A DNA stretch of 64,000 bases from contig CAVPVY010000005.1 of NCBI GenBank assembly GCA_963709355.1, positions 1,178,001-1,242,000 on the forward strand, read 5' to 3'. The translations under genes were made by a program, and so were the position numbers. The notes beneath the pieces are model-generated. The model had not been told where the DNA came from. It searched no databases and worked only from the letters and a program-made list of their open reading frames with translations. Each line of letters begins with the position of its first letter. The stretch's first letter is position 1. This stretch comes from PLOWO2-12-38-17 sp963709355 (GTDB lineage Bacteria; Planctomycetota; Brocadiia; Brocadiales; Brocadiaceae). Positions 18,244-27,091 of this stretch are shown here, in pieces.

Positions 18244-18921
18244 TTGAGTCTCGTTTTAGGCCCAATTCATTATTGGATGTTTGGGAAAATAAAAACAACG
18301 GAAGCACGTGAATCAACAATAGTTTCTGTGTTTAGAACAAACTATGGCGCAGAAGCAGATAAAATTATTGAAAACGTGTACAAGAAATATCCAAAATATG
18401 ATACTAACAAACCACTTGATGAATTATTGGGAAACAAGTCCATTCATCAGGGGATTCAAAGTGTAATAATAGATGTTGAGACACGTGAGGCTGCAATAAT
18501 AGCAGCCTTCTGTGCCAAATATCCTGATGCACCAAAAGTGGCTGCTGAGGCAGCTCGTAAGCACGGTGTTTCCTGTGGCAAGGAAGCCGTTAAAAGCAAA
18601 GGATTGTCTTCGGCGGATTGTAGCAACACTACGAGGGTATTTGAAGTAATGGGGGATTTCCACTGTGATGGTATGCCATGTGACCGTGGAGCACAAGTAG
18701 TTTCAGAGTCTGAGAAGCGTACATCATGGGACCACGAAAGCTGTATTCATGAACAATATTGGAAGGATGCAGGGGCTGATTTCTTGGTGATGTGCAATAT
18801 TGTCAATGAATGGATTGCAGGGTTTGGTGAAGGAATAAATCAGAAGATATGCTACAAGAGAGAGAATGCAATTGCCGCAGGAGATAAAACATGTCTAAGT
18901 AGTTATGAATTTAAAAACTGA
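18244..18921 (+). CDS. Cys-rich protein, possibly L-2-amino-thiazoline-4-carboxylate hydrolase-like
   Basis: A 225-residue soluble protein starting at TTG 18244 (TAGGAG before it). The first half has a helical REAAIIAAFCAKYPDAPKVA-type repeat. The second half holds FHCDGMPCDRG, HESCIHEQYWKDAGADFLVMCNIVNEWIAGFG and a conserved-looking KICYKREN end. The W-x-x-x-G-A-D-F-L and Cys spacing recall the ATC-hydrolase/small-Cys family, but the match is by eye and weak. It lies 2 bp before the E1-like gene, so its role is probably in the same sulfur pathway. Confidence 0.45.
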   Translation: MSLVLGPIHYWMFGKIKTTEARESTIVSVFRTNYGAEADKIIENVYKKYPKYDTNKPLDELLGNKSIHQGIQSVIIDVETREAAIIAAFCAKYPDAPKVAAEAARKHGVSCGKEAVKSKGLSSADCSNTTRVFEVMGDFHCDGMPCDRGAQVVSESEKRTSWDHESCIHEQYWKDAGADFLVMCNIVNEWIAGFGEGINQKICYKRENAIAAGDKTCLSSYEFKN

Positions 18922-18923
18922 GC

Positions 18924-19949
18924 ATGTCAAATCGCTATGCAAGACAAATTTTGTTTTACGGGATAGGAGAAACTGGTCAAAAAACTTTAAGAGAAAAGTC
19001 GGCTGCAATTGTTGGTTGTGGTGCACTTGGCTGTACTTCAGCAAATCTTCTTGTACGTAGCGGTTTGGGATATTTAAACATTATAGACCGCGATTTTATT
19101 GAGGAAAGTAATTTACAACGTCAGTCCTTATTTGATGAAGAAGATATTATTAAAAACCTGCCAAAGGCTATAGCCGCACAAAACAAACTAGAGAAAATAA
19201 ATCCCCACGTTAAGATTAAGTCATTTGTAACAGACCTTAATCCATCAAATATTAATAATACCCTCAGAGATGCCGATGTTATTATAGATGGTACCGATAA
19301 CTTTGAAACCCGTTTCCTTATAAACGATTTTTGTGTGAAGAATTGCATACCATGGATTTATGGAGCCTGTATAGGAAGTATTGGTATGACAATGAATATA
19401 ATATCATCGAAAACGCCGTGTTTGCGATGTGTTTTAGAGGATATGCCTCCGTTTGGTACTACCGAAACTTGTGATACAGAAGGGATTATTGCACCAATTG
19501 CCTGTTTGATAGCCTCTGTTCAGGTGGCTGAAGCACTAAAAATCTTGACAGGTAACTTTGATTCCTTAAGCAAAGGTTTACTGAAAGTTGATCTATGGCG
19601 CAATGAAATTAAAAGGCTGCATATCAAAGATATTTGTGAGAAATCAGATTGCGTAACGTGCAAAAAACACCTCTATGAATTTCTGTCTAAAGACAGGTAT
19701 TCTATGACAACCGCATTGTGCGGCAGGAATGCTGTACAAATTTTACATCACAAAGGTTCTAAATTAGATTTGACTAAAGTTGCAGCACGGTTAGAAAAAG
19801 TAGGGGATATAGTTTGTAATAAGTTTTTGTTACGATTTAAAAAGGACAAATATGAGTTAACTGTATTTCCTGATGGGCGTTCGATTGTTTCCGGTACAAA
19901 TGATGTATCTGTAGCAAAGGGACTTTACGCAAAATATATAGGGATGTAA
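18924..19949 (+). CDS. ThiF/MoeB/HesA-family E1-like adenylyltransferase
   Basis: A 341-residue protein. The nucleotide site is GCGALGCTSANLL, followed by DRDFIEESNLQRQ, DGTDNFETRFLIND and a zinc site built from CLRC and CVTC. The ETCDTEGIIAP block contains the conserved Cys. These enzymes adenylate the C-terminus of a ubiquitin-like sulfur carrier (ThiS or MoaD type) so that it can accept sulfur. A C-terminal domain of about 100 residues follows, with no recognised function. No ThiS/MoaD carrier is seen nearby. The cysteine desulfurase starts 8 bp downstream. Confidence 0.85.
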   Translation: MSNRYARQILFYGIGETGQKTLREKSAAIVGCGALGCTSANLLVRSGLGYLNIIDRDFIEESNLQRQSLFDEEDIIKNLPKAIAAQNKLEKINPHVKIKSFVTDLNPSNINNTLRDADVIIDGTDNFETRFLINDFCVKNCIPWIYGACIGSIGMTMNIISSKTPCLRCVLEDMPPFGTTETCDTEGIIAPIACLIASVQVAEALKILTGNFDSLSKGLLKVDLWRNEIKRLHIKDICEKSDCVTCKKHLYEFLSKDRYSMTTALCGRNAVQILHHKGSKLDLTKVAARLEKVGDIVCNKFLLRFKKDKYELTVFPDGRSIVSGTNDVSVAKGLYAKYIGM

Positions 19950-19957
19950 TCAAAGGT

Positions 19958-21106
19958 ATGATTTATTTAGATAATGCAGCAACAACGTTTCCAAAACCAG
20001 AAATTGTATACAAAACAATGGACACCTTTTACCGTACATTTGGTGCAAATCCTGGTCGTTCAGGACATAAGATGGCGGTAGCAGCTGAAAATGAAATTGA
20101 AGATACTCGTTCGATTGCTGCAAAATTATTCGGTATCAAAGATACTAAACGATTCATCTTTGCATTTAACGCAACCGATGCCATTAATATGGGGATTAAA
20201 GGGCTGCTCAAACCTGGAGACCACGTCATTACTACTTTCTTAGAACACAATGCCGTATCCCGTGCCCTCAATGGCTTGGAACAAAAGAAGAGCATTAACG
20301 TTACTAAGGTGGAAAATTCTCATGATGGTTTCATTGACCCAGATGATATCAGGGATGCCATCAAACGCCAAACCCGGTTAATTGTCATGGTACAGGCTTC
20401 TAACGTTCTCGGTACGATCCAACAGATTCAGGAAATTGGAAGGATTGCACGGGATAATGATATAATCTTTATGGTAGATGCCGCTCAAACGGCAGGGGTC
20501 TACGAAATTGATGTTGATAAGCAATTCATCGACATGCTCACCTTTACCGGACATAAAGGCCCGCTTGGACCAACGGGAACAGGGGGGCTTTATATAGGGG
20601 AACGTGTAAGCATAGAACCATGGAGAGAAGGGGGGACGGGTTTTGAGCCGGCCTCGCTATCTCAGCCGGAAGGGTTGCCTTTCAAAATGGAGAGCGGTAC
20701 GCCAAATACTGTTGGTATTGCAGGTCTCAGGGCAGGAATCGAATTCGTTTTATCAGAAGGTATCCAGAAAATCAGAAATCATGAATTAAATCTTACCAAC
20801 AAAATCATTCAATCTTTAAAAGACGATAAGCGATTTGTCGTCTACGGGACGACGGATATATCAAAGAAAGTGGGCATCCTTTCCATAAATGTTAAGGGAT
20901 TTAGGCCTGCTGAGGTTGGTGCGATTCTCGATCAATCATTTGACATAGCAGTGCGGCCTGGACTACACTGTGCCCCTTTTGCTCATCAAATGCTTGGTAC
21001 GTTTCCAGATGGTACTGTTAGAATAAGCCCAGGATTATTTAATACGGAAGACGATATAAATCATTTGACAAATGCGTTAGATAAAATCGCCAGCGAAAAG
21101 ATATAA
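19958..21106 (+). CDS. Cysteine desulfurase / class V aminotransferase family
   Basis: A 382-residue PLP enzyme beginning MIYLDNAATTFPKPE. It shows NATDAINMGIKGLL, the PLP-contacting DAAQTAGV, the Schiff-base Lys in FTGHKGPLGPTGTGGLY, GGTGFEPASLSQPEGLPFKMESGTPN, and the Cys loop VRPGLHCAPFAH. This is the SufS-like subgroup often annotated as cysteine desulfurase family protein. It takes sulfur from cysteine as an enzyme-bound persulfide. Its neighbours (Nfu, E1-like) make it the sulfur donor of this operon. Confidence 0.9.
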   Translation: MIYLDNAATTFPKPEIVYKTMDTFYRTFGANPGRSGHKMAVAAENEIEDTRSIAAKLFGIKDTKRFIFAFNATDAINMGIKGLLKPGDHVITTFLEHNAVSRALNGLEQKKSINVTKVENSHDGFIDPDDIRDAIKRQTRLIVMVQASNVLGTIQQIQEIGRIARDNDIIFMVDAAQTAGVYEIDVDKQFIDMLTFTGHKGPLGPTGTGGLYIGERVSIEPWREGGTGFEPASLSQPEGLPFKMESGTPNTVGIAGLRAGIEFVLSEGIQKIRNHELNLTNKIIQSLKDDKRFVVYGTTDISKKVGILSINVKGFRPAEVGAILDQSFDIAVRPGLHCAPFAHQMLGTFPDGTVRISPGLFNTEDDINHLTNALDKIASEKI

Positions 21107-21123
21107 TTTTGAGACGATTAATT

Positions 21124-21288
21124 ATGTATTGCAGATACGAAAATAAAGGTTATTGCGAATTGAATAGGAAGAAATGTGTACCCACATCAAAGGGATGTAT
21201 TATAAACAATGCTGACAATGTAAATTTAATTAGTAAGATCCAGGGGTCTTCAGATAAGGATAAAAATACAATTAGACATAAGGAATAG
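21124..21288 (+). CDS. 54-residue four-cysteine peptide
   Basis: ATG 21124 opens a short frame, MYCRYENKGYCELNRKKC followed by VPTSKGC and a polar tail. The C-x7-C-x6-C-x6-C spacing suggests a small zinc or Fe-S site. It follows the desulfurase by 17 bp and overlaps the end of the convergent queC by 17 bp. It is too short for routine gene finders. No known family is assigned. Confidence 0.55.
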   Translation: MYCRYENKGYCELNRKKCVPTSKGCIINNADNVNLISKIQGSSDKDKNTIRHKE

Positions 21289-21943
21289 AATCAATAACGT
21301 CAGCCTCTTTAAAAGCTTTTAAACGCAGAAAACAACTGTGACACATACCACAAGCCTTATCCGTATTTTTATAACATGACCAACTTATATGCAATGGTGC
21401 ATCCAGAGAGACACCTATTCTTACAATTTCTGATTTCTTTTTATTTATAAGCGGCGTTTCCACTTCAATACAAGTTGCTGGTTTTGTTCCTAATTTTATT
21501 AATTTATTGAAGGCATCATAATAAGCTGGCTTACAATCAGGATAGCCAGGGCCATCTTGTTCAACAGCACCAATAAATATCGTCTTTGCCTCTATTACCT
21601 CTCCCCATGAAACAGCAATGGCCAAAAAAAGCGTATTTCTAAAGGGAACATAGGAGGCAGGAATTACCTTGCTATGCAACTGTGCGTTCTGTACGTTTAT
21701 GCTCAAGTCTGTTAGGCTCGAGCCGCCAATCTTGCTCAGATAATCAATATTAGATATGAGAATTCTGTCTTCGGGAATACTATAGAACGATGCAATGTCA
21801 TGAAATGCCTTAAGTTCTCTAGATTCTGTACGCTGACCGTAATTTATATGGAGGAGTGCAAGCTGGTGGTGTGCGTTTGCTATGGCCGTTGTTACACAGC
21901 TATCCATACCGCCGCTTACAAGCACGATAGCAATATCTTTCAT
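21272..21943 (-). CDS. queC: 7-cyano-7-deazaguanine synthase QueC
   Basis: About 223 residues from ATG 21943; a GTG at 21955 overlapping queE is the alternative. The N-terminal PP-loop VLVSGGMDSCVTTAIA binds ATP, and the C-terminal zinc site is SWSCYKNTDKACGMCHSC. It converts 7-carboxy-7-deazaguanine to preQ0 on the way to queuosine in tRNA. It lies directly after queE. Confidence 0.95.
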   Translation of the reverse strand: MKDIAIVLVSGGMDSCVTTAIANAHHQLALLHINYGQRTESRELKAFHDIASFYSIPEDRILISNIDYLSKIGGSSLTDLSINVQNAQLHSKVIPASYVPFRNTLFLAIAVSWGEVIEAKTIFIGAVEQDGPGYPDCKPAYYDAFNKLIKLGTKPATCIEVETPLINKKKSEIVRIGVSLDAPLHISWSCYKNTDKACGMCHSCFLRLKAFKEADVIDSIPYV

Positions 21944-21947
21944 TTTG

Positions 21948-22583
21948 TTATACACCCTTAGTGCCAGGTTCCCAGATATATTTATGTAGCTGGAGTTGGA
22001 ATCTTACATTAAGATCGTCTTCCAGAATCCATTTAACTACATTCTTTGGATAGGTTTTACCAAATACAGTTCCTATCAAGACGTTTGTGATTTCAGATAA
22101 ACTATATTTCTTTATTATATCTTTTGCCCAGTCATAATCTTTTCTTGAATTTAATACAAATTTTACTTCATCAATTTTTGAAAGGTACTCAATGTTTTTC
22201 CAGTTCATTAGGTTTGTCATGTAACTGTCTGGGCATTTTATATCCATTATTTTAATAGCTTCTTTTGAAATTATGCTGATATCGTAACTCCCATTTGTCT
22301 CAACCATAACTGTATGTTTTTTACTTAAAAGTTCAGTAACTAAATAGGGCGTTTCAATGTTAAATAAGGGCTCACCGCCAGTTACACAAACTAATTTTGA
22401 CTTTAGCCTGTCAACACTTTCAATAATTGAATTAATTGACATTTCTTTCCCATCTTCAAAGGCATAAGTAGTGTCACAGTAACTACAGCGTAAGTTACAG
22501 CCAGTTATACGAATAAAAATGCATGGTAAGCCCGCATATGAAGTTTCACCCTGAATACTCTTAAAGATTTCATTAATTTTCAT
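21948..22583 (-). CDS. queE: 7-carboxy-7-deazaguanine synthase QueE
   Basis: A 211-residue radical SAM enzyme. The cluster motif is CNLRCSYCDTTYAFEDG (C-x3-C-x2-C) and the SAM motif is VTGGEPL. It contracts carboxy-tetrahydropterin to 7-carboxy-7-deazaguanine, the step before QueC. The N-terminal IFKSIQGETSYAGLPC is typical. No preQ1 riboswitch could be seen in the AT-rich leader (22584-22700). Confidence 0.95.
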   Translation of the reverse strand: MKINEIFKSIQGETSYAGLPCIFIRITGCNLRCSYCDTTYAFEDGKEMSINSIIESVDRLKSKLVCVTGGEPLFNIETPYLVTELLSKKHTVMVETNGSYDISIISKEAIKIMDIKCPDSYMTNLMNWKNIEYLSKIDEVKFVLNSRKDYDWAKDIIKKYSLSEITNVLIGTVFGKTYPKNVVKWILEDDLNVRFQLQLHKYIWEPGTKGV

Positions 22584-22808
22584 GGGATGTATAAAATAAT
22601 TAATTAATTTTAAATCGTAAATATTAATATTTTAATTTACTGTTTTATTATACTATAAATACAATTTATTTAATTAATTATTTCATAACATTTATACTTA
22701 AATTAAGTTGAAATAGAATTTCAAATAGCTTATATTCATTCACGAATTCAATGTTAAAGAATTATTAATTACACAAATTTATTGTTTATGTTTTTAAGGA
22801 GGATAATT

Positions 22809-23411
22809 ATGTCAACAATTATAAAAGATGATATTTTGCAAAAAAAGAGCAAGGAAACAGGTGGTAATGAAAAAGTTAATAAAATAATGGATACAATTGT
22901 TAAATCATCATTGCATCCGACTATTGTTAAAAATGAAAAACCAGCATCATATGGACCTGCCAAACCCTCAAAAATAATTGCTAAAAAAGATATTTTCAGC
23001 GGTGTGGTATTAATAGAGGGAGAAAACGCTGAAGAAATTAATGATATAAAAGGAAAGCTTCTAAATGAGCTAAAGCCTTCGAATGAGATAGAGTCAATAA
23101 TAGTAGACCGTATTATTACTAATATATGGAGATTAAAGAGATGTTTAAATATTGAGAGTCGGGTTCTTGAGTATGAAACATCTTGTATTCAGGAATACAA
23201 ACAAGGACTCTTTAAAGTCAGAAAAAGGACAGAAAAGGAATTGAATCAATTAAAAGCCTTAAAGATTGCTGAAAACAGGGAAAAGATTAGGGAATTAATA
23301 AATTATGAAACAATATTAGAAGATCAAACATTTAAGGCTCTAAACGAGTTAAACAAAATCAGGAATCAAGATTCGGAACAGGAAAAGAAGGGGAAGAAAA
23401 TAAAGAAATAA
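22809..23411 (+). CDS. Uncharacterised helical protein
   Basis: A 200-residue protein from ATG 22809, selected by AAGGAGGATAATT just before it (an earlier in-frame ATG at 22782 is upstream of that site). The N-terminus is polar and probably disordered. Then GVVLIEGENAEEINDIKGKLLNELKPSNEIESIIVDRIITNIWRLKR recalls a widespread family of unknown function (pattern L-x-G-E-x-x-x-E, L-x-P-x-x-x-x-E, W-R-L-x-R) often seen near mobile DNA. The rest is Lys/Glu-rich coiled coil. It precedes the lipid operon but is about 200 bp from that operon's promoter. Confidence 0.6.
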   Translation: MSTIIKDDILQKKSKETGGNEKVNKIMDTIVKSSLHPTIVKNEKPASYGPAKPSKIIAKKDIFSGVVLIEGENAEEINDIKGKLLNELKPSNEIESIIVDRIITNIWRLKRCLNIESRVLEYETSCIQEYKQGLFKVRKRTEKELNQLKALKIAENREKIRELINYETILEDQTFKALNELNKIRNQDSEQEKKGKKIKK

Positions 23412-23614
23412 TCTTTAATATAGTAAATATAATAAATATCTTTGGATAAAAGTTGATTATTGCAACATAATATATATTATCGGACGTTGTAAATTTTGTA
23501 TGCAATCTTATATTATTTTATTAAAGACATCCTATACTCCCCTTTTATTTGTTCGTTGTTTTGTTTATAGATAAATTTTCTTTATAAATACGTAATTCTG
23601 AATGAAAATTGTTA

Positions 23615-23643
23615 TTGACAATATAAAATATGTCTGCTAATAT
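23615..23643 (+). promoter_or_regulatory. Near-consensus sigma-70 promoter of the lipid operon
   Basis: TTGACA (23615-23620), exactly 17 bp, then TAATAT (23638-23643). The predicted start is near 23650, giving a leader of about 70 nt with AAAAAGGAGG before the ACP start. It is the best promoter match in the window and suggests strong expression. Confidence 0.75.
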
Positions 23644-23719
23644 CTGCAACTTATGATATAAATGAGATTATTTAAGTATTCATTTTCTGAATTTTGCAAG
23701 TTATAAAAAGGAGGCAAAT

Positions 23720-23989
23720 TTGAACGCAGAAGATGTTGAAAAAGGTGTCACAGCAATTGTTGCAGAAGTAACTGAGTTAGATGAAAAAGAAATCTGGGAG
23801 AAGCGGGATGCAAATTTCTTTAAAGACCTTGAGATAGATTCACTTTTAGCACTAGAGATCCTAGCACTTATTGAAAAGAAATTTAAAGTACAAATACCTG
23901 AAGAAAAACTTATTGATATTACATCTTTAAGCGCTACAATTGGTTTGACAAAGACTGTTCTAGCCGAGAGTGGTAAGCTCACATCCTGA
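23720..23989 (+). CDS. Acyl carrier protein
   Basis: An 89-residue protein from TTG 23720, preceded by AAAAAGGAGGCAAAT. The helix II motif DLEIDSLLALEI carries Ser41, the phosphopantetheine site. The protein is acidic, with the usual four-helix spacing, and a little longer than housekeeping AcpP. It heads the operon and should carry the growing chain for the two ketosynthases downstream. A hairpin terminator-like structure follows the gene, which would make ACP mRNA more abundant than the rest. Confidence 0.9.
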   Translation: MNAEDVEKGVTAIVAEVTELDEKEIWEKRDANFFKDLEIDSLLALEILALIEKKFKVQIPEEKLIDITSLSATIGLTKTVLAESGKLTS

Positions 23990-24028
23990 TTTTAGTTATA
24001 TTTAATTTAGATTTAGCATGTCATACGA

Positions 24029-24094
24029 TTTTACCCCCCCACTTTATATCCTTATACATTAATAACGGAGATAAATGGGGGTAAAACTTTTTTA
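24029..24094 (+). terminator. Terminator or attenuator hairpin between ACP and fabZ
   Basis: The outer stem TTTTACCCCC (24029-24038) pairs with GGGGGTAAAA (24077-24086); an inner stem TTTATATCC/GGAGATAAA is also possible, and a T-run (CTTTTTTA) follows. Since no promoter was recognised before fabZ, partial read-through is the likeliest function. Confidence 0.55.
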
Positions 24095-24144
24095 TAGAAA
24101 AAGAAGAATTAAATCTCATTAATTATAAATAGAGTAAGAAATCT

Positions 24145-24594
24145 ATGATACTTTTTGAAGAAATTCGAAGCCTACTACCTCAAAAATATCCTTTTTTGTT
24201 TATTGATAGGGTTGTTGAGTTTGAAGAAGGAAAAAAAATTGTTTGTGTGAAGAATGTCTCTGGAAACGAACCTGTTTTTGTTGGCCACTTTCCTGATTTT
24301 GCAATCATGCCGGGTGTTTTAATAATAGAAGCAATGGCACAGGCATCAATAATATTATTTAAAAAGAGCCTTACTATTAAACATGGTGGGGACACGGTTT
24401 TTTTGCTAGCTTCTGTTAGTAATGCAAGATTTATGAAACCAGTTTTTCCTGGCGATCAGCTTTTAATTGAAATTATTGCTGAAAAGATTGTTTCAAAAGG
24501 AGCTATAATTCACGCGACAGTGAATGTTGGCGAGAAAATAGTTGCAAAAGCTAATTTAACTTTCGGCATTGCTGAAAAAGGTACATTAATATAG
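24145..24594 (+). CDS. fabZ: 3-hydroxyacyl-[ACP] dehydratase, FabZ type
   Basis: A 149-residue hot-dog protein with LLPQKYPFLFIDRV, then VGHFPDFAIMPGVLIIEAMAQ holding catalytic His48 and Glu62. It dehydrates 3-hydroxyacyl-ACP to the trans-2-enoyl form. No enoyl reductase is encoded nearby, so the double bond could be kept through successive cycles and give a polyene chain (inference). The next gene starts 4 bp downstream. Confidence 0.92.
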   Translation: MILFEEIRSLLPQKYPFLFIDRVVEFEEGKKIVCVKNVSGNEPVFVGHFPDFAIMPGVLIIEAMAQASIILFKKSLTIKHGGDTVFLLASVSNARFMKPVFPGDQLLIEIIAEKIVSKGAIIHATVNVGEKIVAKANLTFGIAEKGTLI

Positions 24595-24598
24595 TTCT

Positions 24599-25819
24599 AT
24601 GAATAGGCGCGTAGTAATAACGGGTGTGGGGATGATAACCCCTATAGGTTCTGGTAAAGATGTATTCTGGAAATCGCTTATAGCCGGAGAATCTGGGGTT
24701 GATAATGTAACGTGTATTGATACCTCTGAATATAAAGTTCATAAGGGATGTGAGGTTAAGAACTTTAATTATTCAGATTATATCAAGAACGGTGTGCTTA
24801 AGAAGATTGGTAAAGGATCACAGTTTGCAATAGCAGCTACAAAGCTTGCTCTGGATGATGCTAAAATTGATTTTAATAAGATAGAGTTGGAGAGAATTGG
24901 GGTTTCTATTGGAACAACTGCAGGTGAAATACAAATCCTTGAAAAAGTAAACTATATACGCCATAAAGAAGGAGAAGATAATGTAGACCCTGATTTATTT
25001 TTAATGCATCCGTGTAATAACATTCCTGCCAACATTGCAATTGAATTTGGTTTTAAGGGGCCTAATACCATTATTCCTACTGCATGTGCAGCTGGAAATT
25101 ATGCGATTGGATATGCTTATGATCTTATCAAATTTGGCAGAGTGGACATGATGGTTGCTGGCGGCTCAGATCCGTTCTCTAAAGTTGCATACACGGGTTT
25201 TGCAAGGTTAGGAGCAATCGCGCCAGAAATATGCCAGCCGTTCGATAAGAATAGAAAAGGTATGATGGTTGGTGAAGGATCTGGGATGCTTCTTCTTGAA
25301 TCACTTGAACATGCACAAAAAAGAAGTGCTAATATTTATGCAGAAATTATAGGTTATGGTCTTAGTTGTGATGCATATCATATTACCATTCCGCATCCGG
25401 ATGGAGAGGGGGTGGTTTCCGCGATGAAGAAAGCACTTCAAAGTGCAAACTTAGAACCTGAAGATGCTCAGTATATTAGCGCCCATGGTACAGGAACTCC
25501 GGCAAATGATAAGGCAGAAACAATTTCAATAAAAAAAGTATTTGGTGAAAAACCAAAGAATCTTGCCATCAGTTCAATAAAATCTATGATTGGGCATACT
25601 ATGGGTGCGGCTAGCGCAATTGAGGCTATTACATGCGCGTTAGCTGTACAGAATGATATAATACCACCAACAATTAACTATGAGGTGCCAGATCCTGAGT
25701 GTGACTTGGACTATGTTCCCAATGTAATGCGGAGACAGAAGGTAAATATCGCACTAAACAATGCACATGCATTTGGTGGAAACAATAGTTGTTTGGTTGT
25801 GAGAAAATTTACAATCTAA
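24599..25819 (+). CDS. fabF: Active beta-ketoacyl-ACP synthase (FabF-like, KS-alpha)
   Basis: A 406-residue thiolase-fold enzyme. The condensing triad is complete: Cys163 in PTACAAGNYAIG, His296 in SAHGTGTPANDKAE, Lys328 and His333 in SSIKSMIGHTMGAAS. The family end pattern (PDPECDLDYVPN and NNAHAFGGNNS) is present. It condenses malonyl-ACP with the growing chain. It is followed 27 bp later by a related but catalytically altered protein, giving a KS-alpha/KS-beta pair as in type II polyketide and aryl-polyene systems. Confidence 0.92.
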   Translation: MNRRVVITGVGMITPIGSGKDVFWKSLIAGESGVDNVTCIDTSEYKVHKGCEVKNFNYSDYIKNGVLKKIGKGSQFAIAATKLALDDAKIDFNKIELERIGVSIGTTAGEIQILEKVNYIRHKEGEDNVDPDLFLMHPCNNIPANIAIEFGFKGPNTIIPTACAAGNYAIGYAYDLIKFGRVDMMVAGGSDPFSKVAYTGFARLGAIAPEICQPFDKNRKGMMVGEGSGMLLLESLEHAQKRSANIYAEIIGYGLSCDAYHITIPHPDGEGVVSAMKKALQSANLEPEDAQYISAHGTGTPANDKAETISIKKVFGEKPKNLAISSIKSMIGHTMGAASAIEAITCALAVQNDIIPPTINYEVPDPECDLDYVPNVMRRQKVNIALNNAHAFGGNNSCLVVRKFTI

Positions 25820-25846
25820 GAATTTTACTGCTAGTCAAAGTGCATT

Positions 25847-27088
25847 ATGGAAAATACAAGAATTGTTGTTACAGGTATTTCAGTCATCTCCCCTGTTGGG
25901 ACAGGGAAAGATGAATTTTGGAAAAATTTGACAAATGGTGTATCAGGTATAAAGCCTGTTACTCTGTTTGATGTGAGTAAATTTAACAGTAAACAAGCCG
26001 GTGAGATAACTGATTTTGATGCAAAAGTGTATTTAGGACCGAAGGGCATTCGCCACATTGACAGGACTTCCCTGCTTGTATCTTCAGGGACTGTGCTTAC
26101 TTTCAGAGACGCAGACATTAAAAGTAATACTTATAGCGAAGATGAATTAGGAATTGTTGTTGGCTCAACTTATGGGAGCATCGATAGTATTAGTTCGTTT
26201 GATTTTCAATCTTTGCGTGAAGGTCCCAATTATGTTAATCCAATGGATTTTCCCAATACAGTGTTGAATGCTCCTGCTAGCCGCGCATCAATTTTCTGTA
26301 AAGCCAAAGGTCTTAACACTACGATTTCAAATGGTGTAACAAGCAGCGTTGACGCTATTATTTATGCATCAGATTTTTTACGTATGGGTCGTGTAAGGGC
26401 TGTAGTTGCGGGTGGAGTACATGGATTAACCCATGATATATTCTGGGGTGCGCATAATTCAAAAATTTTAGCAGGAAGCAGGAATGGAACGCTAGAAATT
26501 AGCGCGCCTTTTGATAAAAGAAGAAACGGAATGATTATTGGTGAGGCTTCAGCACTTATTTTCCTTGAGACATTGGAAGATGCACTTAAAAGAAATGCTC
26601 ATATATATGCAGAGGTTAAAGGTTACGGAACTGCATTTGACCCAAAGATGTCTACAGCAAAAGATTATCAGATTGAAGGCAACAGGCGTGCTATTATAGA
26701 TGCAATAAAGAATGCCAATTTAACAGTACATGATGTTTCCTGCATTTTTGCAAATGCTTATTCAGGCGTCTATGGCGATAATATGGAAACGCTGGCTATT
26801 AATGATGCATTTGGTATGAAATCAAAACTAATACCTATAACAGCTATTAAGTCAATGACTGGGGAGTGTTTTGATGCATCCGGAGCTTTACAAACAATAG
26901 CCGCCATCATGTCAATTAGAACAAATACCATTCCACCAACAATTAACTATAAGGAACCTGACCCCGAGTGTGATTTAGATTATGTACCTAATAATAGCAG
27001 GGTTGTTCCTGTTAAGAATGTACTCATAAATTCATTTTCACGCCTTGGCAACAGTTCTGCCTTAATAATTTCAAAATACAAACAATAG
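25847..27088 (+). CDS. Ketosynthase-like chain-length-factor homologue, triad lost
   Basis: A 413-residue FabF paralogue that keeps the fold (VVTGISVISPVGTG, GRVRAVVAGG, FDKRRNGMIIGE, PPTINYKEPDPECDLDYVPN) but not the active site. By alignment with the gene before it, catalytic Cys is Val164, the first His is Asn303 and the second His is Glu340; only Lys335 stays. It cannot be a normal condensing enzyme. The known analogue is the chain-length factor, an inactive KS partner that forms a heterodimer and sets product length. Usual factors carry Gln in place of Cys, so Val is distinctive. Confidence 0.8.
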   Translation: MENTRIVVTGISVISPVGTGKDEFWKNLTNGVSGIKPVTLFDVSKFNSKQAGEITDFDAKVYLGPKGIRHIDRTSLLVSSGTVLTFRDADIKSNTYSEDELGIVVGSTYGSIDSISSFDFQSLREGPNYVNPMDFPNTVLNAPASRASIFCKAKGLNTTISNGVTSSVDAIIYASDFLRMGRVRAVVAGGVHGLTHDIFWGAHNSKILAGSRNGTLEISAPFDKRRNGMIIGEASALIFLETLEDALKRNAHIYAEVKGYGTAFDPKMSTAKDYQIEGNRRAIIDAIKNANLTVHDVSCIFANAYSGVYGDNMETLAINDAFGMKSKLIPITAIKSMTGECFDASGALQTIAAIMSIRTNTIPPTINYKEPDPECDLDYVPNNSRVVPVKNVLINSFSRLGNSSALIISKYKQ

Positions 27089-27091
27089 TAC

